A stretch of 64,000 nucleotides of DNA, taken from NCBI GenBank assembly GCA_052379845.1, contig JBQTCF010000001.1. One strand, written 5' to 3'. How positions within the stretch are numbered: the first letter of the stretch is position 1; every line of letters begins with the position of its first letter. Both the position numbers and the translations under genes were made by a program. The stretch comes from Roseinatronobacter sp052379845 (GTDB lineage Bacteria; Pseudomonadota; Alphaproteobacteria; Rhodobacterales; Rhodobacteraceae). Under the pieces are notes generated by a model that did not search any database, was not told the DNA's origin, and worked only from the letters and a program-made list of their open reading frames with translations. Shown piece by piece: positions 51,408 to 60,320 of this stretch.

Positions 51408-52679
51408 ATGGCAGGCGCAGGGTCTGACGTGCTTTTGGCGCGCATGATGGCGTTTCACCCAAAAATCATTGATCTGACGCTGGACCGTGTCTGGCGTCTG
51501 CTGGCGGCGCTGGACCATCCTGAAAGCCGCTTGCCGCCCGTTATCCATATTGCGGGCACCAATGGCAAGGGCAGCACCCAAGCCATGATCCGCGCCGGAC
51601 TGGAAGGGGCAGGGTGCCGCGTACATGCCTATACCAGCCCGCATCTGGCGCGGTTTCATGAACGTATCCGGCTGTCGGGGGAATTGATTTCCGAACCCGC
51701 GCTGTCAGACCTGCTGGATGAATGCCTGCGCGCCAATGGCACGGATGCAATCACTTACTTTGAAATTACCACCTGTGCCGCGCTTCTGGCCTTCGCGCGT
51801 GCGCCTGCGGATTATACGCTGCTGGAAGTGGGGCTTGGCGGGCGGTTGGATGCGACCAATGTTGTGGACCGCCCCGCCCTGACAGTGATTACCCCTGTCA
51901 GTCTGGATCATCAGCAATACCTGGGCGAAACGCTGGCCGAAATCGCAGGCGAGAAGGCGGGCATCATCAAGCGCGGTGTGCCGTGCGTGGTGGCCGCGCA
52001 GGAAGATGCTGCGCTGGACGTGATTGAAGCGCGCGCCGTGCGCCTTGGCGCGCCCTTGCTGGTGCAGGGCCAGCACTGGCATGTCACCACCGAAGGCGGG
52101 CGTCTGGTCTATCAGGATGATACGGGCCTGCTGGACCTGCCCTTGCCCAATCTGGCCGGGCCGCATCAGGTGCAGAATGCGGGCGTGGCGCTGGCCGCGC
52201 TGCGCGCGCTGGGGCATGGGGCAGGGGCCGAAGCGGCAGTCACCCGCGCGCAATGGCCCGCGCGCATGCAGCGCCTGCGCCATGGTCCGTTGGTGGATGC
52301 GCTGCCGCAGGGGCGGCTATGGCTGGATGGCGGGCATAATCCGGCCGCAGGTCACGCGATTGCGGCCACACTGGCGCAAATGAAACTGGGCAAGCTGTGG
52401 ATGATTTGCGGCATGCTGAACACCAAGGATGTGGGCGGGTTCATGCAGCCGCTGGCGGGGGTGACACAGCGCCTGTATGCGGTGTCCATCCCCGGAGAGG
52501 CCGCGACCCTGTCCGCACAAGACACCGCCAATGCCGCGCAACAGGCCGGTATTGAGGCGCAACAGGCCCCAAGCGTGGCGGCTGCGCTGGCCGATATCGC
52601 AGCACAGGACCCACAGGCGCAGGTGCTGATCTGCGGGTCACTGTATCTGGCGGGGCATATTCTGCGCGAGAATGGCTGA
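51408..52679 (+). CDS. folC: Bifunctional folylpolyglutamate/dihydrofolate synthase
   Basis: 423 residues. P-loop HIAGTNGKGSTQAMIRAGLE near 47-66, YTSPHLARFHERIRLSGEL near 75, EVGLGGRLDATNVV near 140, SLDHQQYLGETLAEIAGEKA near 164 and LDGGHNPAAGHA near 305 are typical of FolC. It adds glutamate to dihydropteroate and tetrahydrofolate. It is the second gene of the accD-folC operon, with a start at 51408 directly after the accD stop. Confidence 0.94.
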   Translation: MAGAGSDVLLARMMAFHPKIIDLTLDRVWRLLAALDHPESRLPPVIHIAGTNGKGSTQAMIRAGLEGAGCRVHAYTSPHLARFHERIRLSGELISEPALSDLLDECLRANGTDAITYFEITTCAALLAFARAPADYTLLEVGLGGRLDATNVVDRPALTVITPVSLDHQQYLGETLAEIAGEKAGIIKRGVPCVVAAQEDAALDVIEARAVRLGAPLLVQGQHWHVTTEGGRLVYQDDTGLLDLPLPNLAGPHQVQNAGVALAALRALGHGAGAEAAVTRAQWPARMQRLRHGPLVDALPQGRLWLDGGHNPAAGHAIAATLAQMKLGKLWMICGMLNTKDVGGFMQPLAGVTQRLYAVSIPGEAATLSAQDTANAAQQAGIEAQQAPSVAAALADIAAQDPQAQVLICGSLYLAGHILRENG

Positions 52680-52689
52680 CCGGCACAAA

Positions 52690-52717
52690 TGAAAACGGGG
52701 GCCATCGCTGGCCCCCG
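52690..52717 (-). terminator. Terminator between folC and cytochrome c2 (probably bidirectional)
   Basis: CGGGGGCCA (52696-52704) and TGGCCCCCG (52709-52717) form a 9-bp perfect stem with a TCGC loop. On the minus strand the stem is followed by TTTTC, so it fits the end of the cytochrome gene; it lies 16 bases after the folC stop on the other strand and may serve both. Confidence 0.8.
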
Positions 52718-52738
52718 ATACCTGAAAACCAGTCAGAT

Positions 52739-53173
52739 TTATTCGTCCGCGCCAAATTGCGCCAGATAGGCATAGATATCTTCGGCAGACCCGCGCAGGC
52801 GGTGGTTCATGTTGCCGCGCGCGCGCGCATCACCTGTGACTCCGCGCAAATAGCCGATGGGATCATTGACATAGGCCACGAAGCTTGCCTCGTCCCAGAC
52901 GACGCCATGTTCCGACCCTGCCGCCTGCATGGCGCTGGAAAACCGTTCATACCCTTCATAAGAGCCGGCCTGACGCCCTGCCACACCCCACAGGTTGGGG
53001 CCAGTCGGCGCAAGGCGCTGGATAACTTCGCCATCCGGCGACGCGATCCCGTGGCAGCTTGCGCATTGGCGGAAGTTCTGCTCGCCTGCGGCGGCGTCCC
53101 CTGTGGGTTCGGCCTGCGCGGCGACTGGTAGGGCGAACAGCGCCGCGAAGGCGGCAATTTTCAGCTTCAACAT
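52739..53173 (-). CDS. Cytochrome c2-like soluble c-type cytochrome
   Basis: 144 residues. A Sec signal MLKLKIAAFAALFALPVAAQ with an AQA site is followed by the haem motif CASCH near 37-41 and a likely Met ligand in ARGNMNHRLRG near 121. TGPNLWGVAGRQAGS, WDEASFVAYVNDPIGYL and TGDARA match the Rhodobacter cytochrome c2 pattern. It would carry electrons in the periplasm between the bc1 complex and an oxidase or reaction centre. It is next to the urt cluster but ended by its own terminator. Confidence 0.88.
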   Translation of the reverse strand: MLKLKIAAFAALFALPVAAQAEPTGDAAAGEQNFRQCASCHGIASPDGEVIQRLAPTGPNLWGVAGRQAGSYEGYERFSSAMQAAGSEHGVVWDEASFVAYVNDPIGYLRGVTGDARARGNMNHRLRGSAEDIYAYLAQFGADE

Positions 53174-53359
53174 GTTTCTCTCCTTTGGGTGCGGGGGACC
53201 CGCTGCCTGACAGCATACTTAAACCCCGCTGACTCGCGGGAATAGGTGCAGTGTAGCGGCACAAACCGCTGGCGCAAGTCAACTTACAGACAGGTTGCGC
53301 GCCATTCTGGCCCCTGCGACGATTTTACCTACCCCCGTTGGGGCAGGGCTGCGTCGGGC

Positions 53360-54055
53360 CTATATGGAGACGCGTTCAAGAATTTCGTCCTTCGTGACCT
53401 GATTTGCCGGGCGCGACAGGACCACTTCGCCACGGTTCAGAACGCAGAATTCATCTGCCAGACCATAGGCGAAATCGAAATACTGTTCGACCAGCACAAT
53501 GGCAATTTCCCCCTCATCGCGCAGCAATTCGATGACCTTGCCGATCTGCTTGATGATATTGGGCTGGATGCCTTCGGTGGGTTCGTCCAGCAACAATACC
53601 TTGGGCTGCGCAATCAGGGCGCGCGCGATGGCCAGTTGTTGTTGCTGGCCCCCTGACAGGTCGCCGCCGCGGCGGTCCTTCATCTGCTGCAATACGGGAA
53701 ACAGCTCATAAATCCGGTCCGGGATACGGTGCTGGGATTTCGGCAGACAGGCGAACCCGGTTTGCAGGTTTTCCGTCACACTAAGCAGGGGGAAAATCTC
53801 CCTTCCCTGGGGCACATAGGCGATGCCCGCCTGCGCCGCCTGCGCTGCTGTCGGGTGCTGCAGGTCCTGCCCGTCCAGCGTAAGGGTGCCCCCCGAATAG
53901 GGGTGACGCCCTGCAATCGCGCGCAACAGGCTGGTTTTGCCCACGCCATTGGTGCCCATCACGGCAGTGACAGCCCCCACACGCGCGGCCAGCGACACCC
54001 CCCACAGGATTTGCGACGCCCCGTAATGCAGGGTCAGATTGTCAACGTTCAACAT
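53360..54055 (-). CDS. urtE: Urea ABC transporter ATPase UrtE
   Basis: 231 residues. LivF-type ATPase: Walker A GTNGVGKTSLLRAI near 35, GIAYVPQGREIFPLLSVTEN near 85, signature DLSGGQQQQLAIARAL and Walker B VLLLDEPTEGIQPNII near 155. The EPTEGIQP-NIIKQIG stretch is characteristic of UrtE. Last gene of the urtABCDE cluster; three bases after urtD. Confidence 0.93.
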   Translation of the reverse strand: MLNVDNLTLHYGASQILWGVSLAARVGAVTAVMGTNGVGKTSLLRAIAGRHPYSGGTLTLDGQDLQHPTAAQAAQAGIAYVPQGREIFPLLSVTENLQTGFACLPKSQHRIPDRIYELFPVLQQMKDRRGGDLSGGQQQQLAIARALIAQPKVLLLDEPTEGIQPNIIKQIGKVIELLRDEGEIAIVLVEQYFDFAYGLADEFCVLNRGEVVLSRPANQVTKDEILERVSI

Positions 54056-54058
54056 GCT

Positions 54059-54799
54059 CTAGCGCCCCAGATAGACATCGATCACCTGCTGGTTCTTGGT
54101 TACATGGTCCAGACTGCCTTCGGCCAGAACCGACCCTTCGTGCAGGACGGTGACACGGCATTCCAGCCTGCGGATGAACTCCATATCATGTTCAATAACC
54201 ATCACTGCGCGCGTTGTTGCCGCGCGTTTCAACAGGTCGGTTGTGTGTTCGCGTTCCGCAGGCGTCATGCCAGCGGCAGGTTCATCTACCAGCAACAGGC
54301 GCGGGTCCTGTGCCAGCAACATGCCGATTTCCAGCCATTGCTTCTGCCCATGGCTCAGGTCACCGGCGCGGTCGTCCAGCCGGTCTTGCAGGCCGATTTC
54401 CGTTGCCAGTTCCAGAATGCGCGCGGCGTCCGGTGCGGTGACCTGCCACACCAGCACAGAAAACGGCCCGCGCTTGTTGGCCAGCGCCATGGCCAGATTG
54501 TCGCGCACGCTTTGTTCTTCAAACACGGTGGGTTTCTGAAACTTGCGCCCGATCCCGGCTTTTGCAATCTGGCTTTCGGACAGTTTCAGTAAATCGACCT
54601 GCCGTTCACCCCAGCGCACTGACCCGCTATCGGGGCGGGTCTTGCCAGTGACAATATCCATGAAGGTGGTTTTACCGGCGCCATTGGGGCCGATCACGGC
54701 GCGCAATTCCGGCTCTCCAATAGCGATGGACAGGTTGTTGATGGCGCGGAACCCGTCAAATGTGACCGACACGCCCGACACTTCCAGAAGCGTTGTCAT
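54059..54799 (-). CDS. urtD: Urea ABC transporter ATPase UrtD
   Basis: 246 residues from the ATG at 54799 (MTTLLEVSGVSVTFDGFRAI), with GGTAAGGAAAA upstream; it overlaps the end of urtC by four bases. LivG-type ATPase: Walker A GPNGAGKTTFMDIVTGKTRP near 37, RKFQKPTVFEEQSVRDNLAM near 85, signature LSHGQKQWLEIGMLL and Walker B LLVDEPAAGMTPAE near 160. The RKFQKPTVFE and GQKQWLEIGM forms are typical of UrtD. Confidence 0.94.
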   Translation of the reverse strand: MTTLLEVSGVSVTFDGFRAINNLSIAIGEPELRAVIGPNGAGKTTFMDIVTGKTRPDSGSVRWGERQVDLLKLSESQIAKAGIGRKFQKPTVFEEQSVRDNLAMALANKRGPFSVLVWQVTAPDAARILELATEIGLQDRLDDRAGDLSHGQKQWLEIGMLLAQDPRLLLVDEPAAGMTPAEREHTTDLLKRAATTRAVMVIEHDMEFIRRLECRVTVLHEGSVLAEGSLDHVTKNQQVIDVYLGR

Positions 54800-55998
54800 G
54801 GCTTTTTCCTTACCAGATAGTCGAACAACCCGCCGATACCTTTGGGAAAGAACAGCGTGACCGCCACAAACCCCAGGCCCAGAACCACAAGCCACCAATC
54901 CGTCCACAAGAACCTGTAACTGCCAAAATTGATGTTGGGCGCGCCGCCCCCTGTCAGCCAGCTTGACATCAGCGACACAGTGGCCGCCCCGATCACGGCC
55001 CCATAAAGCCGCCCCCGCCCGCCAATCGCCACCCACACCGCCAGATAGATGGACGCAATGGGCGCGATTTCAGCGGGGTTGATGATGCCCGCCTGCGGGT
55101 AATACAGCGCCCCCGCAATTCCCGACACCACGGCGGTCAGGGTAAAGACGAACAGCTTATACCCTTCGACATTATAGCCAAGAAAGCGCACGCGGGTTTC
55201 ATTGTCGCGGATGGCCTTGATTACAGACCCGAACTTGCCCGACACGACCCAGGCAAACAGCACATATCCCGCCCCCAGCGCAAAGGCCGACGCCCAGAAA
55301 AACCACACCGACAGCACCGATTGCGGCACATCCAGCGCACCGGGAATGTTTTGCAGCCCCGACAGCCCGTTATTGCCGCGCAGGCCCGTGTCATTCTGAA
55401 ACAGATACAGTGACAGCGCCAGTGTCATGGCCTGGGTCAGGATCGACAGGTAAACCCCCGTCACACGGCTGCGAAACGCCAGCCAGCCAAACACCAGCGC
55501 CAGCATCCCCGGCACCAGAACCACCATGGCCAGCTGAATGGGCAGCGATCCGGCGAATGTCCAGATCAGGGGCAATTCGGAACTGCCGACCACCCCGAAA
55601 ATCTGGGCGGTCACGGCGTCTGTCACCTCCAGTTCTGTGGGCGGGATGGTGCCGCCTGCCAGACTGTCACGAATGACGATTTCAGTGCGCGCATACATCA
55701 GCCACATGCCGATGGCATAGCCCCCAAGCCCGAAAAAGGCGAAATGCCCAAGGCTTAGAATCCCGCAATAGCCCCAGACCACATCCATGCAGATGGCAAT
55801 CAGGCACAGGCACAGCGTCATGCCCAAAATCTTGACCATGGATGTGGACAGCAGGCCAATTCCCATCCCCTCGGACAGGATGCTGACGCCAAGGGTGAAC
55901 AGCCCCAAAAGCCCCATGAACCACAGCACAGAGGGGTTGTCGCGCAGCAGGCCGCGGCGGGCCGGGCGGGCGGTATCGGGTTGAGTGGTGGAAACCAT
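54796..55998 (-). CDS. urtC: Urea ABC transporter permease UrtC
   Basis: 400 residues, LivM-like with about nine or ten membrane segments. KFGSVIKAIRDNETRVRFLG near 265 is the EAA-like ATPase-contact loop of the family, and GYCGILSLGHFAFFGLGGYA near 72 is its other hallmark. It forms the urea channel with UrtB. It starts four bases after urtB ends. Confidence 0.93.
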   Translation of the reverse strand: MVSTTQPDTARPARRGLLRDNPSVLWFMGLLGLFTLGVSILSEGMGIGLLSTSMVKILGMTLCLCLIAICMDVVWGYCGILSLGHFAFFGLGGYAIGMWLMYARTEIVIRDSLAGGTIPPTELEVTDAVTAQIFGVVGSSELPLIWTFAGSLPIQLAMVVLVPGMLALVFGWLAFRSRVTGVYLSILTQAMTLALSLYLFQNDTGLRGNNGLSGLQNIPGALDVPQSVLSVWFFWASAFALGAGYVLFAWVVSGKFGSVIKAIRDNETRVRFLGYNVEGYKLFVFTLTAVVSGIAGALYYPQAGIINPAEIAPIASIYLAVWVAIGGRGRLYGAVIGAATVSLMSSWLTGGGAPNINFGSYRFLWTDWWLVVLGLGFVAVTLFFPKGIGGLFDYLVRKKP

Positions 55999-56002
55999 GG
56001 CC

Positions 56003-57997
56003 TTAATCCCCTGCCGCGCGGCCCTTCAGGGCGACAATGCCCTTTGGCCGGAATTGAATAAACAAGATGATGAACAGCACCATATAGGTCTGTGCGGCCA
56101 GCGTGTTGGTGGGGTTGAACCATTCAATCCCCTTTTGCAGTGCGCCAATCAGGCCCGCGCCCGCCAGGGTGCCAAACACTGACCCCACACCGCCCACAAC
56201 CACGGTCATGAAGCTTTGCACGATGTAATTTGCGCCCATCTCCGATGTGACCTGCGCATACATGCCGATTGCCACGCCCGCGACACCGGCAATCCCCGAC
56301 CCAAGGCCGAAGGTCAGCATATTGATGCGGTCAGGGTTGATGCCCATGCTGGCCGCCATGCCGGGGTTTTGTGTCACGGCGCGCACTTCCAGACCCAGCC
56401 TTGTGCGGTTCAGGATGAACAGCAACAGCAGCAAAAACGCCAGCGCCATGAAGAATATGCCCACCCGAAGCGTGCTGATGCTGACAAGGTCATTCAGCGC
56501 CAGCGAGCCCGCCAGCCAGTCGGGCGCGGTCAGGGGGCGGGCTTGGGTGCCAAAGATGTTCTTGGCCAGTTGTTGCAGCGCGATGGAAATGCCGAATGTG
56601 GCCAGCAGCGTTTCCAGCGGGCGGGTATACAGATGGCGAATGACCAGACGTTCCATCGCCACCCCTGCCGCGAATGTCACGCCAAATGCCAGCGGCAAGG
56701 CCACCACCAGCGACACAGTGTAGTCAGGGATCAGGGTTTGCACCACATAGCCGGTATAGGCCCCCATCATGATAAACTCGCCATGCGCCATGTTGATGAC
56801 GCGCATCACCCCGAAGGTGATGGCCAGCCCGATGGCCGCCAGAAAGAAGATTGACGCCAGCGACAGCGCATCCAGCGACAGGCTAAGCGCCTGAAACGCC
56901 CCGATGCGTGTGCGTGTGCTGTCCAGCGCTGCGCGCGCGGCATCTGTCACTGCGGCATCCGGTTCCAGATAGGCGTCAAAAAAGACATATTGCGCCACAG
57001 CCGCTTCCATATCGGCCTGTGTGACCAAGGGCGGCACAGTGCCCGCATCCTGCAAGGCGCGGTAGGCGATGCGGCGGGCCTCATCCGTGTCAAGTTGGTG
57101 AACCGGCACGCCGCCCACGCTGCCATTCACCACATTGGCGCGCAGCGCATCGCGGATGGCGTTGCGCCCCGGTCGTGGCGGGAATAACCCCGCATCAGAC
57201 AGCGTGGCATAGGCGGCATGCAGGTCCATATCTTCGCCCGGCGTGCGGATGCGCGCGATATTGGCGTCCTCGGGCAGGGATGGGGCGAAATCGCTGCGGG
57301 TTTGCAAAAGCTGGTTCAGGACGCGCCGCGCTTCGGTGCTGATGTCGCCGCGCAGCCCGTCAATGGCATCAACGCGGGTCGCGGTGTCCGTGGCAAAACG
57401 CGCATTCAGCAGGTCCAGCAGGCGTTCCATACGCGCGGCAATGCCCGCGTCGGTTTCCGACGCAAGCGCCAGTTCCAGCGCCGGTATCTGTTCAGGATCG
57501 GGGCTTCTGGTGGCCGATTCCAGTGCCGCGATACGCCGGGCGGGATCGGGGTTCATCAATTCGAACTGCACTAGGGCTGCGTTGATTTCACGCCGCACGC
57601 CCGCATTGGGCCGGATCTGGTTCACATCGCGGGTGCCCACCTGCGCGATGACCGCGCCTGTATCAATATCGACCAGTTCCACCATGCCGTCAGTGTCATT
57701 GGCGAAGAAGAACAACCCGTCTTCGGGGCGTTCCACCACGCCGCGATCCTGCCATGCCAGCAGAAATTCCACCGTGCCCGGCGCATCGCGCGCCAGCAGC
57801 GCTGACAGCACATCCGGCACAGTCCCACGCGATGGGTTGGCCACCTGCGACTGAACCGTTTGCAGCACATCCTGCAAGGGCGTTGCGGTGGCGGTTTGGG
57901 CTTGGGCGGCCATTTGGGGAATGAACAGGCAAAGGGCGATCAGACACGCGCATAAAGGCACGCGGCGAAGACGTCGCAACATGGCAGGGGCTTTCAT
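56003..57997 (-). CDS. urtB: Urea ABC transporter permease UrtB
   Basis: 664 residues if started at the ATG at 57997 (MKAPAMLRRLRRVPLCACLI); ATG 57982 is an alternative and ribosome sites are poor. A signal-like hydrophobic segment ends in AQA near 33, followed by a ~310-residue helical extracytoplasmic region and then a LivH-type permease with about eight membrane segments from ~365. MRVINMAHGEFIMMGAYTGY and VRAVTQNPGMAASMGINPDR are the LivH hallmarks. The long N-terminal region is usual in UrtB. Confidence 0.92.
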   Translation of the reverse strand: MKAPAMLRRLRRVPLCACLIALCLFIPQMAAQAQTATATPLQDVLQTVQSQVANPSRGTVPDVLSALLARDAPGTVEFLLAWQDRGVVERPEDGLFFFANDTDGMVELVDIDTGAVIAQVGTRDVNQIRPNAGVRREINAALVQFELMNPDPARRIAALESATRSPDPEQIPALELALASETDAGIAARMERLLDLLNARFATDTATRVDAIDGLRGDISTEARRVLNQLLQTRSDFAPSLPEDANIARIRTPGEDMDLHAAYATLSDAGLFPPRPGRNAIRDALRANVVNGSVGGVPVHQLDTDEARRIAYRALQDAGTVPPLVTQADMEAAVAQYVFFDAYLEPDAAVTDAARAALDSTRTRIGAFQALSLSLDALSLASIFFLAAIGLAITFGVMRVINMAHGEFIMMGAYTGYVVQTLIPDYTVSLVVALPLAFGVTFAAGVAMERLVIRHLYTRPLETLLATFGISIALQQLAKNIFGTQARPLTAPDWLAGSLALNDLVSISTLRVGIFFMALAFLLLLLFILNRTRLGLEVRAVTQNPGMAASMGINPDRINMLTFGLGSGIAGVAGVAIGMYAQVTSEMGANYIVQSFMTVVVGGVGSVFGTLAGAGLIGALQKGIEWFNPTNTLAAQTYMVLFIILFIQFRPKGIVALKGRAAGD

Positions 57998-58064
57998 ATC
58001 TTCGGGCAGGGCGTGAAACAGGGGAACGGGATGCAGGCGCGCAAGCCTGCATCCCGCCATCGTC

Positions 58065-59348
58065 TTAGTAGTTCGAGGTCAACTGAACACAGGTTTCTGT
58101 GGCCGTATCGAACATACCGCAGCCCAATTCCTGCCAGTCACTGACAAGGGTTGCGCTTTCGTCCAGATAGGGGGTCCAGGCAGCGCCCTCGACTTCGCCT
58201 GTCTGGCTGATGATGTCAAACTGCCCGTCGGCACGAATTTCGCCGATCAGCACGGGCTTGGCCAGATGGTGGTTGGGCAGCATGACGGCCGTGCCGCCGG
58301 TCAGGTTTGGAAATTCCTGCCCCCACATGGCTTCGCGCACAGCGTCCACATCCGTGGTGCCAGCCGCCTCGACCGCGTTCACCCACATGTTGAAGCCGAT
58401 GTAATGCGCTTCCATCGGGTCATTGGTCACGCGGTTGGTGTCGCCGATAAACTCATGCCAGGCGGCAATGAAGGCTTCATTTTCGGGCGTGTCTGCGGAC
58501 ATGAAGTAGTTCCACGCGGCCAGATGGCCCACAAGGCGCGATGTGTCCAGGCCGGAAAGCTCTTCCTCGCCTACGGAAAAGGCAACCACGGGAATGTCAT
58601 CAGCGCTGACGCCCTGCGCGGCCAGTTCGGTGTAAAAGCCGATATTCGCATCGCCGTTGATGGTGGAAATCACGCCGACCTGTTTGCCACCTGCACCAAG
58701 GGCCACGACATCGGACACGATTGTGGACCAGTCAGAATGACCAAAGGGCGTGTAGTTCACAAAGATATCTTCTGCGGCAATACCCTTGGACAACAGATAG
58801 GATTCAAGAATGGCGTTGGTGGTGCGGGGATAGACATAATCGGTGCCCAGCAGCGCGAAGCTTTCAACACCAAGTTCTTCAAGGAAATAATCAACTGCCG
58901 GAATAGCTTGCTGGTTGGGGGCCGCACCTGTGTAGAACACGTTGCGCGAACTTTCCTGCCCTTCATACTGGACGGGATAGAACATCAGCCCATTGAGTTC
59001 TTCCAGAACCGGCAACACGGCCTTGCGGCTAACAGATGTCCATGCGCCGAACATCACGTCAACTTCGTTGACAGTAAGCAATTCGCGGGCGCGTTCCGCA
59101 AAAAGCGGCCAATCCGATGCGGGGTCAACCACGATGGCTTCAATTTCGCAGCCCAGCAGGCCGCCGGCGGCGTTTTGCTGTTCAACCAGCATCAGCATGA
59201 CATCGCGCAGCGTGGTTTCTGAAATCGCCATGCTGCCAGACAATGAATGCAGCACACCGACCTTGATCGGGCAGTCGGCCAGTGCCGGACCGGACGCGAC
59301 AATCAGCGCGGATGCGGCAGCAGAAGCGAGCAGGGTTTTGGTTGTCAT
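58065..59348 (-). CDS. urtA: Urea ABC transporter substrate-binding protein UrtA
   Basis: 427 residues from the ATG at 59348 (MTTKTLLASAAASALIVASG), ten bases after AAAGGAG; the ATG at 59357 is too close to that site. Sec signal to about residue 24 (GPALA). The mature protein starts DCPIKVGVLHSLSGSMAISE and contains DPASDWPLFAERARELL, VLEELNGLMFYPVQYEGQES and LLGTDYVYPRTTNAIL, all typical of UrtA. It binds urea (or short-chain amides) in the periplasm. It is the first gene of the operon, behind a sigma-54-like promoter. Confidence 0.94.
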   Translation of the reverse strand: MTTKTLLASAAASALIVASGPALADCPIKVGVLHSLSGSMAISETTLRDVMLMLVEQQNAAGGLLGCEIEAIVVDPASDWPLFAERARELLTVNEVDVMFGAWTSVSRKAVLPVLEELNGLMFYPVQYEGQESSRNVFYTGAAPNQQAIPAVDYFLEELGVESFALLGTDYVYPRTTNAILESYLLSKGIAAEDIFVNYTPFGHSDWSTIVSDVVALGAGGKQVGVISTINGDANIGFYTELAAQGVSADDIPVVAFSVGEEELSGLDTSRLVGHLAAWNYFMSADTPENEAFIAAWHEFIGDTNRVTNDPMEAHYIGFNMWVNAVEAAGTTDVDAVREAMWGQEFPNLTGGTAVMLPNHHLAKPVLIGEIRADGQFDIISQTGEVEGAAWTPYLDESATLVSDWQELGCGMFDTATETCVQLTSNY

Positions 59349-59430
59349 AAGACACATTCTCCTTTGATGATCTTATGCGACTGGCGGATTGGCTTGTATA
59401 TTTTCATCAAGATCCCATATCCGTCAGAGC

Positions 59431-59446
59431 AGCATTCTTGTTGCCA
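59431..59446 (-). promoter_or_regulatory. Sigma-54-type promoter upstream of urtA
   Basis: On the minus strand TGGCAACAAGAATGCT matches the -24/-12 pattern (consensus TGGCAC-N5-TTGCW): GG and GC are exactly ten bases apart, with three deviations elsewhere. The predicted start would leave about 70 bases of leader before urtA. This would place urea uptake under nitrogen control, although some Rhodobacter NtrC-controlled genes use the house-keeping sigma factor. Confidence 0.55.
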
Positions 59447-59936
59447 TGTCCAACGGTAAGGTCTGCCAGGATCAGGCCGTTGGACATGTTTGACGCTGAT
59501 TGGCAAACCAGCCTGTATGTTCTGGAACGCACATGGGCCTGATGCAATTTCGGGGCACCTGGTTAGGGGCGCATCTGCCCTTGGTCTGTATATGTGCCTT
59601 GAAAATGGGCAGCTTTGGGCGGTAGTGGTTAAAAATTATGCTGCATTGCAGCGCAACGCTGTCAAAACCGGGTCGAAAGCCAAGGCCCCGGCGCCCGTAA
59701 AATAGGCAACATGTTCAGGATTCGGCGCGCCCGCGCTTGTCAGGCCGTGATCGATGTATTTTTGAGTATTTTTTGCAAGATGAAGCCACAGTGCCGCAAG
59801 CACGCCACAGCAAGCGCCACCCGCTGCCCCTATGTCCGGGTTGGCAAAGGATTGGCGCGCGATTTTTCTGATGCGTGTCGGGCAGCAAAAGGGCCGTTGA
59901 GTGTGCCTTTGCTGTGCTGCGCGCAGCAGGGAGATT

Positions 59937-60037
59937 TAAAGCATGTCGCACAAAACTGGAAGTCGGTTTTGAGCTTCTAGAACACGCGAAATCAATAGGT
60001 TAGATTGTATGGCGCAAATGCGAATGAACGCGACATG
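59937..60037 (+). repeat. Dispersed intergenic repeat, copy D
   Basis: Starts TAAAGCATGTCGCACAAAAC, continues TGGAAGTCGGTTTTGAGC, shares TTCTAGAACACGCGAAATCA with copy C's TTCTCGAACCTGCGACATCA, and ends GCGAATGAACGCGACATG at 60020-60037. Unlike copies B and C it does not end a recognised gene. Confidence 0.75.
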
Positions 60038-60243
60038 TTCTGGCCAAGATGCGAAGGAATTCACCGGCAGGGCCACTTTATGAGCGCTGATCGCGCGCCC
60101 TCGACGCGCCGCAGATCGTCTTGCGTGGACATGAAAATGCGCCCATGGTTTTGAAACAGGCAAGATTAGTGAAATATCCATCCCGAGGATGTCATCAAGC
60201 CCTTGACGCTGATTCCGCACTGTTCTAAACGCAAGCGCAGTTT

Positions 60244-60320
60244 GGCGGAGTAGCTCAGTTGGTTAGAGCAGCGGAATCATAATCCGCGTGTCGGGGGTTC
60301 AAGTCCCTCCTCCGCTACCA
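60244..60320 (+). tRNA. tRNA-Met (elongator), anticodon CAT
   Basis: Acceptor GGCGGAG with CTCCGCT (one G-T pair), D arm GCTC...GAGC, anticodon stem GCGGA/TCCGC with loop ATCATAA (anticodon CAT), T arm with TTCAAGT, discriminator A and encoded CCA. The acceptor sequence is that of elongator Met rather than initiator. Its 3' end overlaps the last codons of a decayed recombinase on the other strand. Confidence 0.94.

Larger units (their letters stand above)
59349..60243. other. Gene-poor region between urtA and tRNA-Met
   Basis: No convincing gene is seen in these 895 bases. They hold the urt promoter (59431-59446), a dispersed repeat (59937-60037) and otherwise unassigned sequence. Open frames at 59490-59705 (71 codons) and 59711-59980 (89 codons) lack ribosome sites and family-like sequence, and I do not count them as genes. 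Confidence 0.5.

Noticed and set aside
59490..59980. Two open frames (71 and 89 codons) between urtA and tRNA-Met
   Set aside because: No ribosome sites, no recognisable sequence, and the second runs through a dispersed repeat.
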